Assembly: GCF_000647975.1 (NCBI RefSeq)
Contig: NZ_JFKE01000008.1
Location: 1-64,000 of the forward strand
Origin: Actibacterium mucosum KCTC 23349
Lineage (GTDB): Bacteria; Pseudomonadota; Alphaproteobacteria; Rhodobacterales; Rhodobacteraceae
Length of the DNA: 64,000 bases
Direction: 5' to 3'
Part shown: positions 16,354-24,476 of the stretch, in pieces
Layout: each line of letters opens with the position of its first letter
How positions within the stretch are numbered: position 1 is the first letter of the stretch
Notes under the pieces: model-generated
What the model was told of the DNA's origin: nothing
What the model saw: only the letters and a program-made list of their open reading frames with translations
Databases searched by the model: none
Position numbers and translations under genes: made by a program

Positions 16354-16980
16354 ATGACAAATTCCTACAATCCCACCCCGCTGACACGTGACAACGCCGC
16401 ATTGGTGCTTGTCGACAATCAGGTCGGTCTGATGACCGGCGTCCGCGACTATCCCATTGCCGAGCTCAAGCACAATATCGTTGGCCTGGCCAAGGCTGCG
16501 CAGGCGCTTGGACTACCGATTGTCACCACAACCACCTCGTCCCAGACCCTTTGGGGGCCGGCCATCCCAGAACTGACCGAGGCCTTGCCGGATCAGACCT
16601 TTATCGATCGCACAACCGTCAATGCCTGGGACGATCCGCGTGTCGAAGAGGCCATCCGTGCAACCGGTCGGACAAAACTGATTTTCGCGGGCCTCTCGTT
16701 GGAGGTTTGCGCGGCGTTCCCGGCAATGCGCGCCGTGCGCGAAGGCTTCGAAGCTTATGTTGCGGTCGACGCCAGCGGGACGTTCAACGCAACCAAACGC
16801 GAAACCGCGCTGGTGCGTTTGACGCAGGCGGGTGTCGTTGTTGCGGATGGGGCAAGTCTGATGATCGAAATCCTTGCCGACAACGCCAGCGTCGATGCCG
16901 GGCCAGTTTACGGTGCACTGGGTATGGATTGGTCGGTTCTGGTCGGCCAAGTCCGCGAAAGCGCCCGTCATGGCGTTTGA
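16354..16980 (+). CDS. Isochorismatase-like cysteine hydrolase (YcaC type)
   Basis: 208 aa. The cysteine-hydrolase fold is marked by LVLVDNQVGLMTGV with the nucleophile-assisting Asp21, and FAGLSLEVCAAFPAMRA with the catalytic Cys119. The family also needs a Lys, not pinned here. The LSLEVC context and the MRAVREGFEAYVAVDASGTF block match the YcaC-like subgroup, whose physiological substrates are poorly known. AGGAGAATT upstream gives the start. It follows the pirin gene and probably shares its LysR control. It has a second family member in this window (18551-19390), which is Tat-exported. Confidence 0.92.
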   Translation: MTNSYNPTPLTRDNAALVLVDNQVGLMTGVRDYPIAELKHNIVGLAKAAQALGLPIVTTTTSSQTLWGPAIPELTEALPDQTFIDRTTVNAWDDPRVEEAIRATGRTKLIFAGLSLEVCAAFPAMRAVREGFEAYVAVDASGTFNATKRETALVRLTQAGVVVADGASLMIEILADNASVDAGPVYGALGMDWSVLVGQVRESARHGV

Positions 16981-17113
16981 GCGGGATCTGGCCGGGCATC
17001 TTGGGCATATGCGATACCCGTGCCGGGGTTTCCGGCTTCAGTTCTACCTGATCTATTTCTCGTCGCTTTTCTGCCTGACGGCGACGGGATGGGCCGCGGC
17101 CTTGTTCCTTTAA
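16970..17113 (+). CDS. Possible 47-aa single-span membrane protein
   Basis: The frame starts at ATG 16970, overlapping the hydrolase stop by 11 nt, and ends at TAA 17111-17113. The C-terminal half is strongly hydrophobic (FYLIYFSSLFCLTATGWAAA) and preceded by basic residues (RYPCRGFRLQ), the layout of a one-helix membrane protein. The ribosome site is weak. No family is recognised. Length and composition make a chance frame possible. Confidence 0.4.
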   Translation: MAFERDLAGHLGHMRYPCRGFRLQFYLIYFSSLFCLTATGWAAALFL

Positions 17114-17200
17114 GGGCCGCACCCGCCACAAACCCGGGGCTCGATCAACATTCCGGATCAAAGAATGATCGAGCCCGCACAGACAAAAGGATGGACCCAA

Positions 17201-17710
17201 ATGCACATTACGACGCTTTTCCTGATCCCCTTTGCCACGCTCGCCTATGCCTTTGTAGGTGGCGTGTTCCTGGCATTTTCTGACTTCGTCATGCGCGCGT
17301 TGGCGTTGACGAGCGGACATGGAGGTGTTGACGCCATGCAAAAAATCAACCGCGAGGTTTTCCGCTGGATCTTTATGCCTCTGTTTCTGGGCATGGCCGC
17401 CGGATCGGTGGCCATCGCCGCCTATGGCGGGTTTGCTCTGACAGGGACGGGCGGCACCCTGATCATGCTCTCCGGGCTGGTCTACCTGATCGGCTGCTTT
17501 GGGGTAACGATTGTTTTCAACGTCCCCATGAACAATGCCCTGGCCGAATTGGAAACGACCGGTGCATCTGCGCGGGATTATTGGGTGCAAACCTACCTGC
17601 CGCGCTGGACGTTCTGGAATTCGGTGCGAACGCTTGCCTGTGCCTTGTCCGCGGCGCTGTTGCTGTACGGGCAGATCTGGATGCACCAGGGCTTTGTCCC
17701 GGCCGGCTAG
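17201..17710 (+). CDS. DUF1772 membrane protein
   Basis: 169 aa from ATG 17201 (AAAAGG about 10 nt upstream). It shows four hydrophobic segments: TTLFLIPFATLAYAFVGGVF, FLGMAAGSVAIAAYGGFALT, LIMLSGLVYLIGCFGVTIVF and a C-terminal TLACALSAALLLYGQIW. The conserved NVPMNNAL and WNSVRTLACALSA blocks fit DUF1772 (anthrone oxygenase-like) proteins. The function in bacteria is unknown. It sits in line with pirin and hydrolase genes on the same strand. Confidence 0.85.
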   Translation: MHITTLFLIPFATLAYAFVGGVFLAFSDFVMRALALTSGHGGVDAMQKINREVFRWIFMPLFLGMAAGSVAIAAYGGFALTGTGGTLIMLSGLVYLIGCFGVTIVFNVPMNNALAELETTGASARDYWVQTYLPRWTFWNSVRTLACALSAALLLYGQIWMHQGFVPAG

Positions 17711-18031
17711 GCGCATTCTTCCGCACAGCCAACCGCCACCTGCGATGCGTCGGACCGATGCTCAGCAGGTGGCCGAAGCCCGGAACGGCCTGATCAACCA
17801 GCATCGGAAATGAAAATGCGTGCGTATCAGCCCTTGGCGGACATACCAGGCGATGGCATCAAACCGGTGCAGGCGTGTTTGGATAATCGGTGCGACAGTG
17901 TCGTTCAAATGAATTGGCATCTGTTCCTCGCAAATTGGAATGCTGCGCGTTTCGCGTCTGTATCTTTTTTGGCAAAATTGCTTTGAGTTGCGGCGGCCCG
18001 AAGTCGGTAACGGGCCGCCGCGCTGATCCGC
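17711..18031. other. 321-nt gap between convergent genes
   Basis: It separates the DUF1772 gene from the convergent YHS gene. A minus-strand frame 17762-17920 (52 codons, starting MPIHLNDTVAPIIQTRLHR, with GAGGA 5 nt ahead of its ATG) is the only candidate. Its second half looks unlike protein (RTHFHFRCW), so I do not call it a gene. No clear terminator hairpin was found. Confidence 0.4.
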
Positions 18032-18517
18032 TTACAGGTCGCGGATCGGCGTGTTCACGATGTCGGCCCATTTGGCGTTGGCACCGGCGATCACACCCTC
18101 ACGGTCTTCGAGGTATTTTTCGAAGATCGCGGCGTTGACGAACAGGTACAGCTTGCCATCCACGATGTCGGCATAACGCACGTCGCCGTCCAGCTTTTTG
18201 CCAACGAACACACCAAAGGCGCAGAAGCCACCGAATTGCGGCAGGAAGGCTTCGGGGTCGGCGTCAAACTTGGCCTGGGCTTCGACCGAGGCAAAGTAAT
18301 AGTCCACACCGTCGAACGACGAGGTGTAGGTCGCATCGCCCAGAACCGGGGCTGCACCGTTGAACATTGACACCGGATCGGTGCCATGCAGGCCCAGCGG
18401 CTGACCGTTCAGGGTCAGGCCGTTGGCGACGTTGTACTCGTCGGCAGCAAAAGCAGCGGTCGACAGGGTCAGGGCGGCGGCGGTTGCCAGCGTGGGCAGA
18501 ACTACGTTCAGTTTCAT
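18032..18517 (-). CDS. Exported YHS-domain protein
   Basis: 161 aa with a Sec signal peptide (LPTLATAAALTLSTAAFAAD, cleavage after about residue 24). The mature part is a YHS domain: LHGTDPVSMFNGAAPVLGDA, the DGVDYYFASVEAQAKFDADP block, and PQFGGFCAFGVFVGKK. YHS domains are short metal-associated modules found in Cu/heavy-metal ATPases and in stand-alone periplasmic proteins. It follows the Tat-exported hydrolase gene (33-nt gap, same strand), so both act in the periplasm and probably work together. The partner metal or substrate is not known. Confidence 0.9.
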   Translation of the reverse strand: MKLNVVLPTLATAAALTLSTAAFAADEYNVANGLTLNGQPLGLHGTDPVSMFNGAAPVLGDATYTSSFDGVDYYFASVEAQAKFDADPEAFLPQFGGFCAFGVFVGKKLDGDVRYADIVDGKLYLFVNAAIFEKYLEDREGVIAGANAKWADIVNTPIRDL

Positions 18518-18550
18518 CAGTTTATCCTTTGAATAGAAGGGGAAGAAAGA

Positions 18551-19390
18551 TCAGGCGCCTTTGGCGATGCGCTGGACGGCTTCGTCGGTCCACCAAACCG
18601 CGTTTGCGATCATGCGGAAGTTGATCAGGGCGGCCAGGTAACCGTCACCTTCGGGTACTTTCGCGCCGGCGGTTGCGTCGCGTACAACGGCCACTTCGAA
18701 CCCGGTTTCCAGCAGCTCACGCATGTGGCTTTCCACGCAGAGGTTCGCCGACATACCGGCCAGGATCACCTTGTCCACGCCGATTTTGCGCAGCTGCAGC
18801 ACCAGGTCATTCTGCTCCGGGCCGTAAACTTTGTGGGGCGAACAGACGATGGTTTTGCCGTCATTGATGTACTTCTTGTACTGCGGCATCCAGTCAGCGC
18901 CCGAACCTTCGAAGCCTTCCAGGTTCAGCGGCCCGTTGCGGTCGAACATGTGGATCGAGTGCATGACGCGTTCCAGCGTGCCTTCGAACTTCCACTTGTG
19001 GTCCTGCGGGAAGTAATAGTGCGGCGAAACCACAACCGGCATGTCTGCGGCCTTGGCGGCGATGAACAGGCGCTCCAGGTTGTCGACCACACCCTGTTCG
19101 GTCACGCTTTCGCCAACCACGCCCCAGGCAACGCCGTTGGGGTCCAGAAAGTCGACCTGCGGGTCAACGACAACCAGCGCCGTGCGTTCGGGGTCGATGT
19201 CCATGTCCATATCGGGCAGGCCGGGGGTCTCGGGGTCTGCATAATATTCCATGGCTTCCGGGGTGGCGGCAGAAGTGGCCGAGCCAGCCATCACAGTGGC
19301 ACCGGCAGCAGCTGCGCCAGCTACGCCCGTCATCACGCGGCGGCGGTCTTGGTCGATTGCATCTTTCTGGTGATCGTTTTCGTTGGTCAT
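18551..19390 (-). CDS. Tat-exported isochorismatase-like hydrolase
   Basis: 279 aa. An N-terminal twin-arginine signal is visible (DQDRRRVMTGVAGAAAAGAT), so the protein is folded in the cytoplasm and exported. The hydrolase domain starts near residue 65, with Asp76 in ALVVVDPQVDF, Lys187 in SPHKVYG and the catalytic Cys218 in GMSANLCVESHMRE. This is the Asp-Lys-Cys triad of the isochorismatase superfamily. An HYYFPQDHKW segment near residue 124 resembles other exported members. It is co-transcribed with the YHS protein gene and divergent from a MocR regulator (19691), which likely controls it. Confidence 0.9.
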   Translation of the reverse strand: MTNENDHQKDAIDQDRRRVMTGVAGAAAAGATVMAGSATSAATPEAMEYYADPETPGLPDMDMDIDPERTALVVVDPQVDFLDPNGVAWGVVGESVTEQGVVDNLERLFIAAKAADMPVVVSPHYYFPQDHKWKFEGTLERVMHSIHMFDRNGPLNLEGFEGSGADWMPQYKKYINDGKTIVCSPHKVYGPEQNDLVLQLRKIGVDKVILAGMSANLCVESHMRELLETGFEVAVVRDATAGAKVPEGDGYLAALINFRMIANAVWWTDEAVQRIAKGA

Positions 19391-19583
19391 GTCGGTTTCC
19401 TTTCAGTCAGGTTGTGAGGCACGGGCAGGCGCACCTCGTGGAAGGTCGGCGTGACTGCTGAACACACCTTCTCTGTTCGCGGACCTGCGGTTCCACGGGA
19501 TCTGAACGCGGTTCCCGGTTCAGTCTTCAGCTCCGCATTTGGCGAAACAGAGTAAGCTTGTCTTCAGTCAATTCCGATATTGT

Positions 19584-19625
19584 TTGCATGCAATAATAAG
19601 TCAATGCTGCAATTCCGGTAATTGC
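19584..19625. promoter_or_regulatory. Cluster of palindromes, candidate MocR operator
   Basis: Within the 300-nt divergent gap there is a perfect palindrome TTGCATGCAA (19584-19593), flanked as TATTG...CAATA. Sixteen nt further on comes the inverted repeat GCAATT (19609-19614) / AATTGC (19620-19625) with a 5-nt spacer. The shared GCAAT core suggests several half-sites for one dimeric regulator. The MocR gene begins at 19691 and the exported hydrolase operon begins at 19390 on the other strand. Confidence 0.5.
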
Positions 19626-19690
19626 AATTTTTTTGCCGTTGCACGATCATGTGATCTCAATGGAGCACAGAAGAACAAGGCATCGAAACG

Positions 19691-21067
19691 ATGAGTAAAG
19701 AGGTATGGCTGCCGAAAATTCGCGATACCGGACAGCCGAAATACATCGAGTTGGCGATCGCAATTGGTGAAGATATTGCAGCCGGGCGGTTGAAGCCCGG
19801 ACAGCGCCTGCCGCCGCAACGCAGGATTGCCGAGGCAATGGGGGTAGATATATCCCTTATTTCAAGGTCCTATGCCGAGGCCGCGCGCCGTGGATTCGTG
19901 CAAAGCCACGTGGGGCGTGGCACGTTTGTCAGCGAGGCAAAGCCCCATCACGAGGGCCCCGACCCGCAGCGCGTGCTGGAAGAAGACCCGCGGATGAACA
20001 TGCCGCCCGAGATCGAGGACGCGGCCCTGATCGAACGGATGCAACGCGGCCTGGATCATGTTGCATCGAACATCGTGCCTTTGCTGCGCTATCAATCTGC
20101 AACAGGGGGCAAAAAAGATCGTGAGGTGTCGATAGATTGGATGCAATCAAATGGGCGCCGTGTGTCGCCCAACACCCTGACGATCACCCCGGGGGCGCAT
20201 GCCGCGATTCAGGCGGCGCTGATGGTGATCCGCAAGCCGGAAACGGTGATCCTGTGCGAACCGGTCACCTATCCGGGCATCCGTGCCATTGCGGCGCAGC
20301 TCTCGATACCGCTGATCGCGCTGGAAGAGGACGAGAAAGGCGTGTTGCCCGCGGCCATAATCGATGCCGCCGCACAGCATCCCCATGCCGTTCTGTACCT
20401 GAACCCAACGCTGCGCAACCCAACCACGCACACCATTCCGAACGACCGCCGGATGGAGATCGCCGACACGCTGCGCAGCCTTGGCATGCAGCTGATCGAA
20501 GATGACGCTTATGGTCTGGTGGTCTCGGACACGCCCATTCCGATTTCGGACATGATCCCCGATCTCGCATGGCACATCCTGGGCGTGTCCAAGGCGTTTG
20601 GCGCAGGGCTGCGGCTTGCCTATGCCACGGCCCCTGATCGCGCGCAGCTTTCGGCCTTTGTGCAGGTCATTCGCACCACCAGTGTCATGACCTCGCCCCT
20701 GAACCTCGCCTTGTTAAGCACCTGGATCGAACAGGGCACCGCCGACGCCGTGGTCGCCGAAACCCGGCGTGTCGCCCGGCGCCGGCAAGACCTTGCCGCG
20801 CGGGTGTTGCCCGACGTCACTTTCGAATCCCAGCCCGAGGCGTTCAACATCTGGATGCAGCCGCCGCTTGGCCTCAGCCGGGCCGAGGTTCTGGCGCGCA
20901 CAGCCGGCGGGCCGATCGGAATCGTGCCCAGCGACGTGTTTACCGTGGGCGTGGCGCCGGGCGAATTTCTGCGTGTCTGCCTTGGCGGTCCCTTGACCGA
21001 AAGCGCGCTGGAAGATGGCTTGATCAACTTGCGGGCTGCGTTGATGCAAAACGACTGGAGCGGCTGA
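19691..21067 (+). CDS. MocR-type regulator (GntR HTH + aminotransferase domain)
   Basis: 458 aa. Residues 15-80 form a GntR winged HTH: YIELAIAIGEDIAAGRLKPG, QRLPPQRRIAEAMGVDISLI, then GFVQSHVGRGTFVSE. Residues about 110-455 form a fold-type I aminotransferase domain, with the PLP-binding lysine Lys301 in LGVSKAFGAGLRLAY and IEDDAYGLVVSD ahead of it. MocR proteins use PLP as effector and usually control a divergent or nearby gene for vitamin or amine metabolism. The divergent neighbour is the Tat hydrolase/YHS operon; palindromes lie between them. Confidence 0.94.
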   Translation: MSKEVWLPKIRDTGQPKYIELAIAIGEDIAAGRLKPGQRLPPQRRIAEAMGVDISLISRSYAEAARRGFVQSHVGRGTFVSEAKPHHEGPDPQRVLEEDPRMNMPPEIEDAALIERMQRGLDHVASNIVPLLRYQSATGGKKDREVSIDWMQSNGRRVSPNTLTITPGAHAAIQAALMVIRKPETVILCEPVTYPGIRAIAAQLSIPLIALEEDEKGVLPAAIIDAAAQHPHAVLYLNPTLRNPTTHTIPNDRRMEIADTLRSLGMQLIEDDAYGLVVSDTPIPISDMIPDLAWHILGVSKAFGAGLRLAYATAPDRAQLSAFVQVIRTTSVMTSPLNLALLSTWIEQGTADAVVAETRRVARRRQDLAARVLPDVTFESQPEAFNIWMQPPLGLSRAEVLARTAGGPIGIVPSDVFTVGVAPGEFLRVCLGGPLTESALEDGLINLRAALMQNDWSG

Positions 21068-21129
21068 CGACATTTGCGGAACTTGACGCCTTCGTTGGGT
21101 GATGCCAGAAATATCCAACATTTACGCGA

Positions 21130-21813
21130 ATGGGGGATAGGGCGATTTTTCGGCGCGACAACAGTCAGGATGACACGATTGTCAGCATGCTGGCTTCGGC
21201 CTTGCGGCGTGACATTTCTTTTGGTGCGCTGCGTCCCGACCAGAAACTGAAGATCAACGAACTGCGCAGCCGCTATGGCGGTTCGAACCACTCCATGCGG
21301 GAAACGCTGCGCATTCTTGCGTCCGAGGGCCTTGTCGAAGCGACGTCCCAACGCGGTTTCCGCGTGACCTCGGCCACCGAGGACGACATGCGCGACATTG
21401 CCCTGGTGCGCGGCGAAGTTGAAAAGATCGCGCTGACCCTGGCGCTGGACAAAGGTGACATCGCGTGGGAGGGGCGCGTGATCGCCGCCCACCACACGCT
21501 GCAAAAATCCGAGGCCGCTGTTGCAGACAGCTCGGATGATTTGACGGCACTGGAATGGGACGAAGCCTGCCGGGCCTTCTCGGCCGCCATGATCGAAGCC
21601 TGCGAAAGCCCGCGCCTGATTGAAATGCAACGCCGCCTTTTCGACCAAAGCCGCCGGTTCCGGCTGGCATTGCTGCGCGAGGGACGGTTGGATTTTGCCG
21701 CGCGCAAGGATCGGCAGCGTGCGTTGTTGAACGCCGTTCTGGCGCGCGATGTGGCGACCGCTTTGACGTTGATTGAACGGGAAATCGAAGCAGACCTGAA
21801 AACAGGCACCTAA
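21130..21813 (+). CDS. GntR-family regulator (FadR/FCD type)
   Basis: 227 aa. The N-terminal HTH reads LASALRRDISFGALRPDQKL, KINELRSRYGGSNHSMRETL and LASEGLVEATSQRGFRVT. An all-helical FCD domain follows from residue about 80. The AIEDDMRDI/LVRGEVEKIAL block is the usual FCD beginning. It lies 24 nt ahead of an ABC importer operon on the same strand and probably governs it in response to the imported compound or its product. Confidence 0.93.
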   Translation: MGDRAIFRRDNSQDDTIVSMLASALRRDISFGALRPDQKLKINELRSRYGGSNHSMRETLRILASEGLVEATSQRGFRVTSATEDDMRDIALVRGEVEKIALTLALDKGDIAWEGRVIAAHHTLQKSEAAVADSSDDLTALEWDEACRAFSAAMIEACESPRLIEMQRRLFDQSRRFRLALLREGRLDFAARKDRQRALLNAVLARDVATALTLIEREIEADLKTGT

Positions 21814-21836
21814 ATTTCGATCATAGGGAGGAAAAC

Positions 21837-22847
21837 ATGATCAAGCTTAATCGCCGCGGGGCACTGGCCCTGATGGGAGGCACCGCTGCCAGCACGCTGG
21901 CCACGCCCGCCCTTGCCATGAACAAGAAAATCAAGGTCGGCGCGCTGCGCTTTACCTCGCATTCGGGCAATTTCGTTGCATATGAGCGGGGCTATTTCGC
22001 CGATGCAGGTCTGGATGTGGAATTCGAGTTCTTCCAGGCCGCGCAACCCATGGCCGTGGCCATCGCATCGGGTGACATCGACTATGCGGTGACCGCGATC
22101 TCGGGCGGCCTGATCAGCCTTGCCGACAAAGGCGCGATCAAGGTGATCGGTGGAGCGTTGAAGGAAGAGGAAGGCATCGACGGTCAATCCTATCTGATCT
22201 CGGACGCGTCCTATCAGGCGGGCACCAAGACGCTGAAAGACCTTGATGGCAAGAAATACGCGGTCACGCAGGCGGGCTCGTCCTTCCACTATATGGGCGC
22301 CAAGATGGCTGCGGCCGAGGGGATCTCGCTGTCGTTCACGCCTTTGCAAAAGGTTGGCGCGATCATCGGCGCAATGAAATCCGGTCAGGTCGATGGCTGG
22401 TCGATCGTGCCGCATATCGCCAAGCCGCTGGCCGCAGCCGGCGCGTGGCACGTCGTTGGCAAGGTGTCGGACTATATCCCCGACTATCAGGTGACCACCG
22501 TTTTCACCTCGGCCGACAATGCCGCGAACGAGCGCGGAATGACCGAAAGCTTCCTGAACGGCTTCTCACGCGGGGTCGACGATTACGCCGCGGCCATGAT
22601 CGATGGCACGGCGGATCAGGATGTGATGGTCGATCTGATCCACAAATATGTCTACACGGATCGCCCGCGCGAAAAGGCGGCCCCGTCGATCATCAACGGC
22701 ACCATGCGCCTTGCGCAGAACGCCGCGCTGAACATCGGGTCGGTTCAGGATCAGCTGAGCTGGTTCCAGTCCGAGGGGCTGGTCGATGCCGATATCACGC
22801 TGGATACGCTGGTCGACAGCTCTTACGTGGAAACCACCGGCGCCTGA
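21837..22847 (+). CDS. NitT/TauT-type ABC importer, binding protein
   Basis: 336 aa; AGGGAGG before the ATG. A signal peptide is present (NRRGALALMGGTAASTLATP, with an RR that could make it a Tat substrate). The mature protein is of the SsuA/ThiY-like NMT1 class: VGALRFTSHSGNFVAYERGY, DIDYAVTAISGGLISLADKG, VTQAGSSFHYMGAKMAAAEG. It captures a small molecule in the periplasm for the ATPase (22905) and permease (23665) encoded downstream. The family covers sulfonates, nitrate, thiamine precursors and others; the ligand is not evident. A sulfur link is conceivable because a persulfide-dioxygenase-like gene follows, but this is only context. Confidence 0.9.
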   Translation: MIKLNRRGALALMGGTAASTLATPALAMNKKIKVGALRFTSHSGNFVAYERGYFADAGLDVEFEFFQAAQPMAVAIASGDIDYAVTAISGGLISLADKGAIKVIGGALKEEEGIDGQSYLISDASYQAGTKTLKDLDGKKYAVTQAGSSFHYMGAKMAAAEGISLSFTPLQKVGAIIGAMKSGQVDGWSIVPHIAKPLAAAGAWHVVGKVSDYIPDYQVTTVFTSADNAANERGMTESFLNGFSRGVDDYAAAMIDGTADQDVMVDLIHKYVYTDRPREKAAPSIINGTMRLAQNAALNIGSVQDQLSWFQSEGLVDADITLDTLVDSSYVETTGA

Positions 22848-22904
22848 GGGTGCTATTGTTGGGGTGGGCCCGGCGCCTGCCCCAACCAAAGGACACGAGC
22901 ATTC

Positions 22905-23672
22905 ATGGATATCAGGTTGGATGGCATTGGCCATTCCTATGACGATTTCGAGGTGATGCGCGACATCACGCTGGACATCCCGTCCGGGCAGATTGTCTGT
23001 ATCGTCGGCCCGTCGGGCTGCGGCAAATCCACACTTCTGCGCTTTATCGGCGGGCTGGAACGGCCGCAGATTGGCCGCGTGTTACAGGTGGGCGACGTGC
23101 CGGCGGGCTGTCTGAACCCGCTTACCTATATCTTTCAGGATTTTGCCCTGCTGCCGTGGCGCAGCGTGTCGGGCAATATCTCGCTTGTGCTGGAAGATCA
23201 CGGCATCCGGGGCGAGGCCGCCAAGGCGATCATTGCCGATGTTCTGGACCGTACCAAGCTGTCGGATTTTGCCCGCGCCCTGCCGAAACAGCTGTCGGGC
23301 GGGATGAAACAGCGGGTCGCCATCGCCCGTGCGCTGGCGGTGAACCCCGCCGTGATGCTGATGGACGAGCCGCTGTCGGCGCTGGATGCGCAGACGCGGG
23401 AATTGCTGATGGATGACCTTGTGGCGTTGTGGCAACGTCAGCCCTTTACCTCGGTCTATGTCACCCACAACCTGCAAGAGGCGGTGCGCCTTGGCCATCG
23501 CATCGTGGTGCTGTCGCGCCGTCCGGGCCGTATCCGCGAGGTGATCGAGATCGACACCCCGATTTCGGAACGCAGTTGGGGCGACAAGGTCTGTCAGGCC
23601 AAACATGACCAATTGTGGAAGCTGATGCGCGACGAGGCCCGCGCCGCCGATGCGGAGTTGTTGCATGTCTGA
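22905..23672 (+). CDS. NitT/TauT-type ABC importer, ATPase
   Basis: 255 aa. All ATPase motifs are seen: Walker A GPSGCGKST, Q-loop IFQDFALLPWR, signature LSGGMKQRVAIARAL, Walker B VMLMDEPLSALD and the switch His in VYVTHNL. The PWRSVSGNIS and RPGRIREVIEID segments are characteristic of the SsuB/TauB subfamily. It overlaps the permease start by 8 nt. Confidence 0.95.
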   Translation: MDIRLDGIGHSYDDFEVMRDITLDIPSGQIVCIVGPSGCGKSTLLRFIGGLERPQIGRVLQVGDVPAGCLNPLTYIFQDFALLPWRSVSGNISLVLEDHGIRGEAAKAIIADVLDRTKLSDFARALPKQLSGGMKQRVAIARALAVNPAVMLMDEPLSALDAQTRELLMDDLVALWQRQPFTSVYVTHNLQEAVRLGHRIVVLSRRPGRIREVIEIDTPISERSWGDKVCQAKHDQLWKLMRDEARAADAELLHV

Positions 23673-24474
23673 CAACCCACGCACCCCCGACAGCAAAGCC
23701 GTGGCTTTTCGCGGTGGCGGGTTTGCCCCGAAACCGCGCCGATGGGTCGGCGTCCTTGTCTTTGTCCTGCTGATTGCAATTGCCGAATGGGGCACGCGGA
23801 CCGGGTGGATCTCGGCGCTGACATTGCCGCGCCCGTCCGATGTTCTGGACACTTTCAGACAGCTATACGAAAGCGGGCTGTTGTTTCAGCATCTGGCGCC
23901 CTCGCTCAGCCGTCTGGTTGTGGGGGCCATTATCGGCGTCAGCATCGGGATCAGCGTCGGCGTATTGATCGGGTTGTTCTCCTATATCCGCTCGGGCCTT
24001 GTTCCCTTGGTCGCGGCCATCTTCCCGATCCCGAAAATCGCGCTGTTGCCGCTGTTCGTGATCTGGTTCGGCATTGGCGAAGGTTCCAAATACGCGCTGA
24101 TCGCCTTTGGCACCTTCACCCCCACCGTGGTGGCCACCTATGGCGCGGTCGACAACGTAGACCGCACGCTGATCCGCATGGGGCAAAGCTTTGGCCTGTC
24201 ATGGTGGTCGATCGTGCGCAAGATCGTGTTGCCCGGCGCGATGCCCGGCATCCTGTCGGGTCTGCGCATTTCACTGGCCATCGCCATTATCCTGCTGGTC
24301 GCGGCCGAAATGCTGGGTGCGGAATACGGCATCGGGGCCTATATCCTGGAGGCCGGCTCGCTTTATGATCTGGAGAGGCTTTTCGCCGGGGTTGTCATCC
24401 TGTCGCTGCTGGGCGTCATCGTCAGTGCGATCATCGGGGTCATCGAACGCCAGTTGCTGGGGTGGCGCACGTAA
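23665..24474 (+). CDS. NitT/TauT-type ABC importer, permease
   Basis: 269 aa from ATG 23665, inside the end of the ATPase gene (ATGTCTGA). About six transmembrane helices. The EAA-loop-like coupling segment SFGLSWWSIVRKIVLPGAMP lies near residue 178, and GLRISLAIAIILLVAAEMLG follows, both typical for SsuC/TauC permeases. It closes the importer operon; the next gene is convergent, 2 nt away. Confidence 0.95.
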   Translation: MSDNPRTPDSKAVAFRGGGFAPKPRRWVGVLVFVLLIAIAEWGTRTGWISALTLPRPSDVLDTFRQLYESGLLFQHLAPSLSRLVVGAIIGVSIGISVGVLIGLFSYIRSGLVPLVAAIFPIPKIALLPLFVIWFGIGEGSKYALIAFGTFTPTVVATYGAVDNVDRTLIRMGQSFGLSWWSIVRKIVLPGAMPGILSGLRISLAIAIILLVAAEMLGAEYGIGAYILEAGSLYDLERLFAGVVILSLLGVIVSAIIGVIERQLLGWRT

Positions 24475-24476
24475 CG

